In this document: positions 9,676 through 17,981 of the stretch, one piece after another
Position numbering within the stretch: the stretch's first letter is position 1
Layout: the number at the start of each line of letters is the position of its first letter
NCBI GenBank assembly: GCA_003279565.1
Contig: QCHN01000002.1
Location: forward strand, 124,001 to 188,000
Source: Prochlorococcus sp. AG-402-C09
GTDB taxonomy: Bacteria; Cyanobacteriota; Cyanobacteriia; PCC-6307; Cyanobiaceae
Direction: 5' to 3'
DNA: 64,000 nucleotides
Made by a program: the position numbers and the translations under genes
The notes under the pieces: generated by a model
Databases searched by the model: none
Seen by the model: the letters and a program-made list of their open reading frames with translations, nothing else
What the model was told of the DNA's origin: nothing

Positions 9676-10271
9676 TTACTATGAATAAAATCTTAAGAAG
9701 ACTATTAGTAATTTGTCTCCTTTTGCAAATAGTAATAGTTTACCCGTTACAAGTTATTGCTGAAACAGAAGAGGCTATTTTTGCAGGAGGTTGTTTTTGG
9801 TGTCTAGAGCATGATTTGGAGAAACTTAATGGAGTCTTTTCTGCGGAAAGTGGATACTCTGGAGGAGATCTTGCTAACCCCACATATGAAAATCATAGAG
9901 GGCATCAAGAGGTCGTGAAAGTTAGTTTTGATTCTGACAGTATTAGCTATAAAGATTTACTTAAGCAGTATTGGTTGAATATTGATCCTTTTGACAGTAA
10001 GGGGCAATTTTGTGATAGAGGTGATTCATATAAGCCTGTAATTTTTACGTCTAATCAAGAACAAGATCGTGATGCAAAAGAGAGTCAAAAAAATATTTCT
10101 GTTTTATTAAATGTACCCTTGGACCTATTGAAAGTTGATATTAATGATTCAAAAGTTTTTTGGAAAGCAGAGGACTATCATCAAAATTTTGCAGTTAAAA
10201 ATCCTCTTAAATATAATTTTTATAGAAAAAGTTGTGGTAGAGATAATAGACTGAAAAAGGTCTGGGGATAA
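9672..10271 (+). CDS. msrA: Exported peptide methionine-S-sulfoxide reductase
   Basis: Reduces oxidised methionine in proteins. The 199-residue protein has a hydrophobic N-terminal segment (residues 7-29) ending in an Ala-Glu boundary, so it is likely exported or membrane-anchored. The catalytic motif GCFWC is at 40-44, with ESGYSGG near 62, HQEVVKVSF and the YWLNIDPFDSKGQFCDRG region near 108-125. A start at ATG 9681 is also possible; ATG 9672 overlaps the lpxB stop. Its position behind lpxB suggests a role in the cell envelope, protecting outer-membrane or periplasmic proteins; that is inference. Confidence 0.93.
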   Translation: MITMNKILRRLLVICLLLQIVIVYPLQVIAETEEAIFAGGCFWCLEHDLEKLNGVFSAESGYSGGDLANPTYENHRGHQEVVKVSFDSDSISYKDLLKQYWLNIDPFDSKGQFCDRGDSYKPVIFTSNQEQDRDAKESQKNISVLLNVPLDLLKVDINDSKVFWKAEDYHQNFAVKNPLKYNFYRKSCGRDNRLKKVWG

Positions 10272-10351
10272 TTTAAGTAGTACCCAGTTGCATAATCAAA
10301 AGATATAAAAGTACATATATTCTTTAGATAGTTTGATTATATGTGTAGAGA

Positions 10352-11839
10352 CTAATGAATGTTGTGACTAAATTCTTTTATCCAATTAACTAACGTTCTA
10401 ACTCCATAACCCGTTGCACCCTTTGGAGTTATATCTCTATCTTTTTCAGTCCAACATGTACCTGCTATGTCAATGTGAGCCCATGGAATGCTTTGGTTAA
10501 CAAATTCTTTTAGAAACAAGGCTGCAGTGATTGACCCCCCTGGCCTGGGCCCTGTGTTTTGTAAATCAGCAATAGATGATTTAATTCCAGACTTATATGA
10601 ATCTTGCATGGGCATCCTCCAAATACCTTCTCCAGCTTTACTCGCAGCTTTAGTTAATTCTTCAGACAGCTCATCATTGTCAGTCCATAAGCCTGCTATT
10701 TCGTCTCCTAATGCAATGACGCAAGCACCAGTGAGAGTGGCGAGATCTACAATAGCGTCTGGCTTGAGTTTGCATGCATAAACCAAAGCATCGGCTAAAG
10801 TTAATCTTCCTTCTGCATCGGTATTGTTTACTTCAATGGTTTTTCCATTCGAAGCTTTGATAATGTCTCCAGGATGCAATGCAGAACCATTAATCATATT
10901 CTCGCAGGCAGCAACAATAAAATGAACCTCGGTGTTGATTGGTTTTAGTTCTGCGATGGCTCTTGCTGTCCCAAGCACAGAAGCACTTCCTCCCATGTCG
11001 TACTTCATTTTTTCAATTTGAGAGGCACCTACTTTTAAGTTGTATCCACCAGAGTCAAAAGTTAAGCCTTTACCAATTAATACAACTTTGGATTTAGCGG
11101 TTTTTGGAGAATATTTTAAGTGTATAAATTTAGGCTCTAGATCTGATCCTTTAGCAACTGCTAAGTAGGCTCCCATACCTTGATCTTCACACTCTTTTTT
11201 GTCAAGAATTTTTAAATCTAGATCATAATCCATGGCTAATTTTTCAGCCTCTTTAGCCATTTGATATGGGGTAAGAAAATTTGGGGGAGCTGAAACAAGT
11301 TCTCTCGCAAATTTAACCCCTTCGCAAATTGGATCTATTTCAGCAATGGCTGATTTCGTGGCTTTGTTGTCCAAACCAATAAATTCAACTTCATCTATTG
11401 GAGTAGGTTCTTGTGATTTTGACTTGAATCTAAGATCTTTGATAGATGACAATCGAATTGCCTCGCCAACTGCGCATGCTGCTGAGGAGGGGTCAAATGC
11501 ATCCCAAGGGAAATATATTCCTATCTTTCGTTCATAGTCTGAAATTTGACGAGTACCAATTGAAGCTGCTTTCCGTAAATCATCAATTCGAAGAGTTTCG
11601 GCCCTACCTAAGCCTATAAATATTACTTTTTTTATTTTCCCCTCAATAAGTTCAATTGATAAGCTCTGATTTTTTTTGCCTTCGAACTTTGAATCTTTAA
11701 ACCTTTGGCTCAAGAAAGTATCTTTTATTATTGTTTTAAATAAATTTATTTGACTTTCGGTTGTTCCTTCCAAAACCCCAGCAATAAGTACTGATCCTGA
11801 CCATTTGTTAATTTCTTTAGAGACTGCAGAAATTTGCAT
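10352..11839 (-). CDS. pepA: Leucyl aminopeptidase, M17
   Basis: Cytosolic dizinc aminopeptidase acting in peptide turnover; in some bacteria PepA also binds DNA. The 495 residues have the variable N domain and a conserved catalytic domain with LIGKGLTFDSGGYNLK near residue 254 (Lys and Asp ligands) and NNTDAEGRLTLADAL near 337 (the Asp, Glu and Arg of the active site). DLATLTGACVIALG and PWAHIDIAGTCW are further family marks. It is convergent with msrA; the 80-bp gap contains only a loose 9-bp inverted repeat (10292-10300 with 10332-10340). Confidence 0.96.
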   Translation of the reverse strand: MQISAVSKEINKWSGSVLIAGVLEGTTESQINLFKTIIKDTFLSQRFKDSKFEGKKNQSLSIELIEGKIKKVIFIGLGRAETLRIDDLRKAASIGTRQISDYERKIGIYFPWDAFDPSSAACAVGEAIRLSSIKDLRFKSKSQEPTPIDEVEFIGLDNKATKSAIAEIDPICEGVKFARELVSAPPNFLTPYQMAKEAEKLAMDYDLDLKILDKKECEDQGMGAYLAVAKGSDLEPKFIHLKYSPKTAKSKVVLIGKGLTFDSGGYNLKVGASQIEKMKYDMGGSASVLGTARAIAELKPINTEVHFIVAACENMINGSALHPGDIIKASNGKTIEVNNTDAEGRLTLADALVYACKLKPDAIVDLATLTGACVIALGDEIAGLWTDNDELSEELTKAASKAGEGIWRMPMQDSYKSGIKSSIADLQNTGPRPGGSITAALFLKEFVNQSIPWAHIDIAGTCWTEKDRDITPKGATGYGVRTLVNWIKEFSHNIH

Positions 11840-11884
11840 TTAAGCATTTTATTTTTATACTTGTAATTATGATAACAATTTTTA

Positions 11885-12517
11885 CTAATTGATTTGAGAA
11901 GTAAATGGCGTTGCCCACATTTCCCTTGTCTCTTTATTAAATGGTGTAAGCCAAGCTTGGATAAGCTTTTGTTCTAATTTTCTTCTCTCCTTGGTTTTAA
12001 TTGGAACATCAAGCCAAAAACGAATGTTTAAGTTGGTAGAAATATTTGCTTTTTGTAGAGAATCGGAATAACTTGAAAGATATTTTTTACAGTCATGTTC
12101 ACCTCTCCACCTCTTTTCTGCGGAAATTGTTTCTCCAATATATAAAATTATATTTTCATTGGAATCAACAACTTTATCCATTACAAAATAAATAGCAGGT
12201 CCCTTATGCATTGCTTTTGGCCACCTCCAAAAACTTAAAGGTAAAGGAGTTAGATCAATTGGATTGAAAGTTTCGTTTAACTCTTCTGAATTAGATTCAA
12301 ATAGTGAAGATTGATTTACATCTTTATAGCCGTTTTTAAAAATTGGAGATTGATGATTAATGATTTTTTCTTGCCATTCTTTAATTGTTTTTTTGTTGAT
12401 AAATATATCTTGAGTAGGATTATTTTCTGAAAAACTTACATCATTATTTTTGAATAAATCATTTTGCCGATAGAATTTGACCATTTTAAAAAGGCTAAAA
12501 TAAAAGATAATGTTCAA
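11885..12517 (-). CDS. GIY-YIG-like domain protein, function unknown
   Basis: 210 residues from ATG 12517; a second ATG at 12484 (MVKFYRQNDLF) gives 199 residues and looks the more natural start, since the first 11 residues are hydrophobic and without parallel. The N-terminal half is polar and poorly conserved. The C-terminal half starts GPAIYFVMDK near 130 and has IILYIGETISAEKRWRGEH near 143-160, which resembles the GIY...YIG core of GIY-YIG nucleases with a following Arg. ERRKLEQKLIQAWLTPFN near 185 would supply the metal-binding Glu position. It lies alone, 45 bp after the start of pepA on the same strand. Nuclease activity is inference; a structural or RNA-linked role is as likely. Confidence 0.7.
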   Translation of the reverse strand: MNIIFYFSLFKMVKFYRQNDLFKNNDVSFSENNPTQDIFINKKTIKEWQEKIINHQSPIFKNGYKDVNQSSLFESNSEELNETFNPIDLTPLPLSFWRWPKAMHKGPAIYFVMDKVVDSNENIILYIGETISAEKRWRGEHDCKKYLSSYSDSLQKANISTNLNIRFWLDVPIKTKERRKLEQKLIQAWLTPFNKETREMWATPFTSQIN

Positions 12518-12651
12518 TTAATATTTTCATCATGACATCACAAGGATTTTATATTATTTTGATTGAGAACAGTTTGAGCTTAGCTTGTCAAGATCATATG
12601 AAAAGTGGATTTTTTTGATTAGTAATTTTTTATATAACTTGAGTAAGAATT

Positions 12652-12717
12652 ATGTTTTCTTGGTGGTGTGGCTATTTACACTCCCTTTACAAATGTTTTT
12701 GGGTGGAAATGGTCTAA
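12652..12717 (+). other. Gap 12518-12804: no supported gene, one 21-codon ORF
   Basis: The 287-bp gap between the divergent GIY-YIG and DUF1825 genes is AT-rich. It holds a 21-codon open frame from ATG 12652 that is rich in Trp, Cys and Phe, with no ribosome site I can defend. I see no tRNA or clear terminator here. The region probably contains promoters for both flanking genes. Confidence 0.15.
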
Positions 12718-12804
12718 GATTCACAAAAGATATCGACAATTAAGGTCAATGCTGGACATTGATTTCAAAATCGAGGAAATGATCATTCAACTCTGGTTAA
12801 GGAT

Positions 12805-13122
12805 ATGAGTTTTTTTGAGTCAGAAATTGTTCAGGAAGAGGCAAAAAAACTTTTCACTGATTATCAGAATCTGATGCAATTGGGATCTGATTATGGGAAA
12901 TTTGATAGAGAAGGGAAAGTATTGTTTATTGATACTATGGAGAACTTAATGGAAAGGTATAAAGTTTTTATGAAGCGATTTGAACTTTCAGAAGATTTTC
13001 AGGCAAAAATGACAGTAGAACAATTAAAGACCCAGTTGGGTCAATTTGGGATTACGCCTGATCAAATGTTTGATCAGATGAATAAAACATTGGTGAGAAT
13101 GAAATCAGAATTAGATAAATGA
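12805..13122 (+). CDS. DUF1825 family protein (cyanobacterial)
   Basis: A 105-residue soluble, mostly helical protein beginning MSFFESEIVQEEAKKLF. It resembles the DUF1825 family, which as far as I know is restricted to cyanobacteria and has no assigned function. Residues 5-60 form one amphipathic helical stretch and the C-terminal part (QLGQFGITPDQMFDQMNKTL) a second. No signal peptide, Cys pair or catalytic motif is visible. It sits 26 bp upstream of tyrS on the same strand and may be cotranscribed, which hints at a housekeeping role but proves nothing. Confidence 0.85.
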   Translation: MSFFESEIVQEEAKKLFTDYQNLMQLGSDYGKFDREGKVLFIDTMENLMERYKVFMKRFELSEDFQAKMTVEQLKTQLGQFGITPDQMFDQMNKTLVRMKSELDK

Positions 13123-13148
13123 TTTTTTACCATTTTAAAAATTAGACT

Positions 13149-14396
13149 ATGTTAGATAAATTCAACGAATTACCTGATTGGATCTCTAGAGGTTTAGATG
13201 ATCTTTTCCCATATGATAATTCAGGAGACTCAGATCAAAACTTTCTAAAAAGATTAAAACTTTCATATATAGAAAAAAAACCTTTGCGCGTAAAATTTGG
13301 GATTGATCCAACAGGAACTGATATTCATATAGGTCATAGCATTCTCTTTAGAAAATTAAGAGCATTCCAAGATTCTGGAAATACAGCAGTACTTATTATT
13401 GGAGACTTTACAGCAAGGATTGGTGATCCAACTGGAAAAAGTAAAACTAGAATTCAGCTTTCAAAAGATGAGGTTGAATCAAATGCATTAAATTATCTTG
13501 AACAATTAGGCTTAGGTAAAGAACCCAAAGATTCATTGCTTGATTTCTCAACTCCCGGTCGCTTAGAGATCAGAAGAAATAGTGAATGGCTTGAAAATCT
13601 TAATTTATCAAAAGTTATAGAACTTTTATCAAATTCAACAGTTGGTCAAATGCTTGCTAAGGAAGATTTCAGTAATCGATATAAATCTAGCACTCCTATA
13701 TCTCTTCATGAATTTCTATACCCACTTCTTCAAGGATATGATTCAGTTGCAATCAATTCTGATTTAGAACTTGGTGGTACAGATCAAAAATTTAATATTG
13801 CTATGGGACGAGATCTGCAAAGAGCTTTTGGACAGAAGCCTCAATTTGGAATGCTATTACCTATTTTAGTCGGGTTAGATGGGACAAAAAAAATGAGTAA
13901 AAGTTTAGATAATATTGTAGGAATAAATGAAGATTCATTATCTATGTATTCCAAATTAGAAAAAGTTCCTGATACTTTAGTTTTTAGTTATTTAAATTTA
14001 CTAACTAATGAAAATTTAAAAGAATTAAGTTTAACCCCAAGAGAGCTTCAAAAATTTATGGCTTTGAAAATAACATCTAATTTCAAGGGAATTGAAGCTG
14101 CAAAAAAAGCTCAATTTAACGCTGAAAGATTAGTGTTAGGTACTCAAGATTCTCTTCAAGAAATACCAGAAGCCTCAATTTCTAATGTAAATTTTCCTGC
14201 TAAAGCATTTTACTTATTTAGTAAAATGGAATTGTGTTCAAGTAGCAGTGAAGCAAGAAGACAAATTCTTGGAGGAGGAGTAAGAATTGATGGAGAAAAA
14301 ATTATGGACCCTAATTTAGAGTTTGGTACTCCTGATGATCTCATAGGAAAAATATTGCAAGTAGGAAAGAAAAAATTTCTTCGTGTTTCTCTTTGA
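13149..14396 (+). CDS. tyrS: Tyrosyl-tRNA synthetase
   Basis: Class I aminoacyl-tRNA synthetase charging tRNA-Tyr. The 415 residues contain the HIGH box as [13 protein letters not shown] near 56, [14 protein letters not shown] near 80, the KMSKS loop intact (KKMSKSLDN near 247) and a C-terminal S4 RNA-binding domain from about 350 ([19 protein letters not shown]). The pattern of the nucleotide-binding region resembles the TyrZ-like subgroup more than the E. coli TyrS subgroup. pyrF follows 9 bp later on the same strand. Confidence 0.97.
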   Translation: MLDKFNELPDWISRGLDDLFPYDNSGDSDQNFLKRLKLSYIEKKPLRVKFGIDPTGTDIHIGHSILFRKLRAFQDSGNTAVLIIGDFTARIGDPTGKSKTRIQLSKDEVESNALNYLEQLGLGKEPKDSLLDFSTPGRLEIRRNSEWLENLNLSKVIELLSNSTVGQMLAKEDFSNRYKSSTPISLHEFLYPLLQGYDSVAINSDLELGGTDQKFNIAMGRDLQRAFGQKPQFGMLLPILVGLDGTKKMSKSLDNIVGINEDSLSMYSKLEKVPDTLVFSYLNLLTNENLKELSLTPRELQKFMALKITSNFKGIEAAKKAQFNAERLVLGTQDSLQEIPEASISNVNFPAKAFYLFSKMELCSSSSEARRQILGGGVRIDGEKIMDPNLEFGTPDDLIGKILQVGKKKFLRVSL

Positions 14397-14405
14397 TAGA
14401 TCGTT

Positions 14406-15131
14406 ATGAAAAAAATTTGTAATCCAAGAGAAAAAATAATAATTGCCCTAGATGGTATGAATAAGAATAATGTGCTCAACCTAATGGAACAAATACCTGA
14501 AATTATATGGGTTAAAGTTGGACTCGAGTTGTTTATTAGTGAAGGACCAGATGTATTGTCCACATTAAGAGATAAGGGGAAGAAAATATTTTTAGATCTT
14601 AAATTTCACGATATTCCTACAACAGTTGCTAGAGCATGTTTCGAAGCATCAAAAACGGGAGCTGAATTTATTTCTTTGCATTCTTGTGCAGGTATTAAGG
14701 CTCTAAAGATGGCCAATGAAGCTTCACAGGAAGGAGCGGCCAAAGTTAATTTACCACCTCCAAAACTTTTGGGGATAACAATCTTGACTAGTTGGACTCA
14801 AGAAAGTTTTGCTAACGATCTATTGATCAATCAATCAATAGACCAACGTGTTAAACACCTAGCAGGAATTGCGTCAAACTCTGGATTAGGAGGATGTGTC
14901 TGCAGCCCTAGAGAGGTGAAGTTCCTCCGCGAAATTTATCCTGAGAGTTTTGAGTTGATAACTCCTGGAATTCGGTCAATAGGTTCAGATGTTAATGATC
15001 AATCTAGGGTCTCTGATGCTTCCGAGGCTCTTAATATGGGTGCATCAAAGTTAGTTATCGGAAGAGCAATTACTCAATCCGAAGATCCTGCCTATATGTT
15101 CAAAAGTTTTTGCGATAAAGTTATTATTTAA
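14406..15131 (+). CDS. pyrF: Orotidine 5'-phosphate decarboxylase
   Basis: Last step of UMP synthesis. The 241-residue TIM barrel has the catalytic Asp-Lys-Asp array in FLDLKFHDIPTTVARA near residue 58-72, the substrate-closing region near 170-205 (GGCVCSPREV, LITPGIRS) and the phosphate-binding LVIGRAITQSEDP near 215. It begins 9 bp after tyrS and ends 4 bp before the stop of the convergent plsY, so the two terminate almost face to face without room for a classical terminator. Confidence 0.96.
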   Translation: MKKICNPREKIIIALDGMNKNNVLNLMEQIPEIIWVKVGLELFISEGPDVLSTLRDKGKKIFLDLKFHDIPTTVARACFEASKTGAEFISLHSCAGIKALKMANEASQEGAAKVNLPPPKLLGITILTSWTQESFANDLLINQSIDQRVKHLAGIASNSGLGGCVCSPREVKFLREIYPESFELITPGIRSIGSDVNDQSRVSDASEALNMGASKLVIGRAITQSEDPAYMFKSFCDKVII

Positions 15132-15135
15132 TTGC

Positions 15136-15732
15136 TTAGGGACGTCCAATTCTTGGCTCTTTACCTTTTATTAGTCTGGCTATGTTATCTCTATGTCTCC
15201 AAACAACTAACGTCATGGCTAATATTGAAATCACTAAAAAAGGTATAGAAATACTTGAGGTTTTGAAGCTTAGAAACATTATTAAAGGTAGAGCTAATGC
15301 TGCACTAACACTGGCAAGTGAAACTATCCTAAATAATGTAATCATTAGGATGAATATACCTAAAGTGGCAAGTCCAACTTGCCATGAAAGCCCAAGAAAT
15401 ATTCCTAAACCTGTGGCTACAGCTTTACCACCTTTCCATTTCAACCAAACAGGCCAAATGTGACCAATTAAGGTTGATAGACCTACTGCTACTATCCAGG
15501 AATCATTTAGAGGGAAATATTTTGCTAATAAAATTGATATCACTCCTTTGAAAACATCTAGCAAAAACACTGTGATTGCTGCACGCTTCCCAATATGTCT
15601 TAATACATTTGTTGCTCCGGTAGACCCTGAACCTAATGAACGAATATCTATTCCTTTGGTAATTCTTCCAGCTAAATAACCACTAGGAAAAGATCCCAAT
15701 AAATATCCTAAGAATAGAATTAATAGATTCAA
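15136..15732 (-). CDS. plsY: Glycerol-3-phosphate acyltransferase PlsY
   Basis: Membrane enzyme that transfers acyl from acyl-phosphate to glycerol-3-phosphate, the first step of phospholipid synthesis. The 198 residues form about five membrane helices and keep the three PlsY motifs: GSFPSGYLAGR near residue 13, GSGSTGATNVLRHIGKRA near 35-52 and KWKGGKAVATGLG near 98. The reverse strand stays open across part of the gene but has no family match. It is followed upstream on the same strand by the DUF3086-like gene after 20 bp. Confidence 0.95.
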   Translation of the reverse strand: MNLLILFLGYLLGSFPSGYLAGRITKGIDIRSLGSGSTGATNVLRHIGKRAAITVFLLDVFKGVISILLAKYFPLNDSWIVAVGLSTLIGHIWPVWLKWKGGKAVATGLGIFLGLSWQVGLATLGIFILMITLFRIVSLASVSAALALPLIMFLSFKTSSISIPFLVISILAMTLVVWRHRDNIARLIKGKEPRIGRP

Positions 15733-15752
15733 AACAATTTCTATATCAACTT

Positions 15753-16781
15753 TTATATTAATTCATCCTCTTCATAAATTTCATTAGGACTGCCCGCAAA
15801 AGCCAGCCAAATAGGAAACTGAAGAATTGGAATATCTACATTTCTCTCGGCCGCGTCAATAATTATCAAAGGCAACTCACCGATTTCTTCAAGTCGATCT
15901 GCTCTCTCAATTAGTCCATCGGATCTCTCGAAAAGCACTATCCCGCTATTTGGTCCAAAATCCTCTCGGTTTAGTCCTAAGGCATCTTGGAGGCTTCTTC
16001 TCCATTCTCCAAGTCGTTCTGGTTGACTCGCTAAAACCAAAGTTTGAAATTGTTCGCCGTATAACTCACCTAAAATAGCAATAATTCCTGCTGCAACTAA
16101 AGCATTCTTAGACCTATTCCCTCTGCTTGGCTGAGCACCTCTTCCACCCATGCTAAAAAACCAGTCTTCAAGCATTTCAATATCATTTTCTTCAAGACTT
16201 CTTCTAAGCTTCCAAGGCTCTGCATAAAAATCGGGTTGTTCTGTAAATTGACTAAAGCATCTCCTGATTAAACTCTCGTCAGGTTTAAAAGTATCAGAAA
16301 CAGCAGGGATAACTTCTTGCTCTTTGGAAGGTTCAATTTTCTTGTTTTTATCTAGTGGAGATGGTTTAACTATTACTGGTGGTACAACAAGCTCTAATTG
16401 CTCGGCTGATTGAGCTAAGTCTTGTAAAGCTCCAGTTAAATATTCCTGAAAACCTTTAACTTTTCTCGCTATTGCATCAGATTGGCCTGAAAAAGAGCTT
16501 TTAAGTTCGGTCTCGATTTGAACTTTCTTTTTAGAAAGTTCTTCTAATTCTTTTTCTAATTTCTCACGTGAAAGCTGAAGATCTTTAAGGGCAATATTAA
16601 CGAATGACTGTGTTTGTTCTGTAGAGACTTTTTGATTGTTTTCAGGGGTAATCAACCTTGGCGATTCATTTTGTTTCTCGATAGGCTTTTTGGTCGTATT
16701 TTTCAATGGAGAAGAATTCTCTACAGAATTATTCTTTTCTAAATTTTCTGTTTCTCTTGGTAGATTTTCTTCGGAGTCCAT
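15753..16781 (-). CDS. Cyanobacterial protein with DUF3086-like C-terminal domain
   Basis: 342 residues, function unknown. The first 75 residues are low-complexity and polar (Glu, Asn, Lys, Pro). Residues about 78-115 are a Lys/Glu-rich coiled coil (LSREKLEKELEELSKKKVQI), then a further helical stretch to about 145. The conserved C-terminal domain starts near 175 (ESLIRRCFSQFTEQPDFY) and includes ALVAAGIIAILGELYGEQF and RLGEWRRSLQDALGLNRED. I recall this domain as DUF3086, always in cyanobacteria; the name is from memory. It is the last gene of the minus-strand unit with the DUF3119-like and MlaE-type genes, so a part in lipid transport is a reasonable hypothesis. Confidence 0.75.
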   Translation of the reverse strand: MDSEENLPRETENLEKNNSVENSSPLKNTTKKPIEKQNESPRLITPENNQKVSTEQTQSFVNIALKDLQLSREKLEKELEELSKKKVQIETELKSSFSGQSDAIARKVKGFQEYLTGALQDLAQSAEQLELVVPPVIVKPSPLDKNKKIEPSKEQEVIPAVSDTFKPDESLIRRCFSQFTEQPDFYAEPWKLRRSLEENDIEMLEDWFFSMGGRGAQPSRGNRSKNALVAAGIIAILGELYGEQFQTLVLASQPERLGEWRRSLQDALGLNREDFGPNSGIVLFERSDGLIERADRLEEIGELPLIIIDAAERNVDIPILQFPIWLAFAGSPNEIYEEDELI

Positions 16782-16797
16782 ATTTCAAAAACTTTAA

Positions 16798-17226
16798 TTA
16801 AGTTTTAGATTTTGATGAGTCTACTTCTTTTTCTATTTCTAAATCCTTGACTCTTAACCTTAATTGCTCTTTTAACGAGTTTACCTCAAAAAGTATCGGC
16901 AATAGATGAGGACTTGCTTCTTCTCTAAAGTAGAGAAAACCTGGCAGATTAGGCAATATGATTCTCCATGCTATCCAATTTTTAAAAGGAAATCTTCTTA
17001 ATTCATTCCCAAGTTGCATAACAACTAAATCTTCATTAGTGAATTTCAGTTTTAAGGTGAAAGATTGAAGTAATAGGAAAGAACCAAAACTGCTAATTAC
17101 AATTGTTGGCCAAGGATGAAATGGTGTGATTAAAAATAATAAGCCTGCAAATATTATGAAAAGGGGTAAACGATAAGAAGGCAATAAAATTACACTATCT
17201 GTAGAAAGAGGATTTTCAGAAGTCAT
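16798..17226 (-). CDS. Small membrane protein, DUF3119-like
   Basis: 142 residues, function unknown. Two close hydrophobic segments (LPLFIIFAGLLFLITPF near 20-36 and TIVISSFGSFLLLQSF near 41-56) form a hairpin. A beta-rich cytoplasmic part follows that resembles a PH-like domain (LVVMQLGNELRRFPFKNWIAWRI), ending in a charged tail. The pattern fits the cyanobacterial DUF3119 family as I remember it. It lies 5 bp after the MlaE-type permease and 16 bp before the DUF3086-like gene, so it probably works with the permease. Confidence 0.75.
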   Translation of the reverse strand: MTSENPLSTDSVILLPSYRLPLFIIFAGLLFLITPFHPWPTIVISSFGSFLLLQSFTLKLKFTNEDLVVMQLGNELRRFPFKNWIAWRIILPNLPGFLYFREEASPHLLPILFEVNSLKEQLRLRVKDLEIEKEVDSSKSKT

Positions 17227-17231
17227 AGTTT

Positions 17232-17981
17232 TTAGCCAAAAAGTACTTGGGTGAGTAAAACATCCACTAAAGAAACGGTTATTAGAGTCATTACTACTGC
17301 TCCAGTAGTACTTGAACCTACTTCTTTTGGACCGCCTCTAGTGGTTAATCCCCATCCGCAAGCAATGATTGAGATTAAGAGACCAAACACCAATGCTTTT
17401 ACAAGCATAAATGGCAGATCAGATGTTATAAGCCATTCTCTTACGGAATTCCAAAAAATGCTTGGTGGAATTTGATAGAGAATGGTGCTGCTAAATTGAC
17501 CGCTAAACAAAGCTACAGAAAAAAATAGTAAGCATTGAATTGGAGCCATTACAACCATGGCAAATAACCTTGGAACAACTAGATATTCAACTGGATCTGT
17601 TTGTAGCATCGTAATAGCATCAATTTGCTCAGTAACTTTCATGGTCCCTAATTGAGCAGCATAGGCAGTTGCAACTTTTCCAGTGAGAAGAGTTGCGGTT
17701 AGTAAAGGAGCTATCTCCCTTGCCATACCAATTGCTAAAAGGCCGCCAACAGCAGAACCTAAACCTTGTTTACTTAATTCTGCTGCAACTTGAATATTGA
17801 AAACTGTTCCTGCCGCAATGCCTGTTATTAGAACGATAAGGAAGCTAGCTGGCCCAGCTTCCATTAATTGATCTATTAAATCTGATTTGTTGATTTTACC
17901 TTTAGCTATTGATGCAATTGCTTGCCCTCCAATTAGCATGCTGCTGAAAAATCTTCTTAGCCATCGAGGTGAGTAATTCAT
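17232..17981 (-). CDS. MlaE/TGD1-type ABC lipid-transport permease
   Basis: Inner-membrane permease of the MlaE family, which moves phospholipids between envelope membranes in Gram-negatives and, as TGD1, into chloroplasts. 249 residues with about five to six membrane helices and the family core GIAAGTVFNIQVAAELSKQG near 55-74, then GLLAIGMAREIAPLLTATLL and AAQLGTMKVTEQIDAI. The ATPase and the MCE substrate-binding partner are not adjacent in this window. It overlaps the upstream GPH symporter by 4 bp. Two cyanobacterial unknowns follow downstream. Confidence 0.92.
   Translation of the reverse strand: MNYSPRWLRRFFSSMLIGGQAIASIAKGKINKSDLIDQLMEAGPASFLIVLITGIAAGTVFNIQVAAELSKQGLGSAVGGLLAIGMAREIAPLLTATLLTGKVATAYAAQLGTMKVTEQIDAITMLQTDPVEYLVVPRLFAMVVMAPIQCLLFFSVALFSGQFSSTILYQIPPSIFWNSVREWLITSDLPFMLVKALVFGLLISIIACGWGLTTRGGPKEVGSSTTGAVVMTLITVSLVDVLLTQVLFG

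Noticed and set aside
10292-10340. Loose inverted repeat between msrA and pepA
   Set aside because: Only 9 bp, A+T-only apart from one pair, with a 31-nt loop and no T run; too weak to call a terminator.
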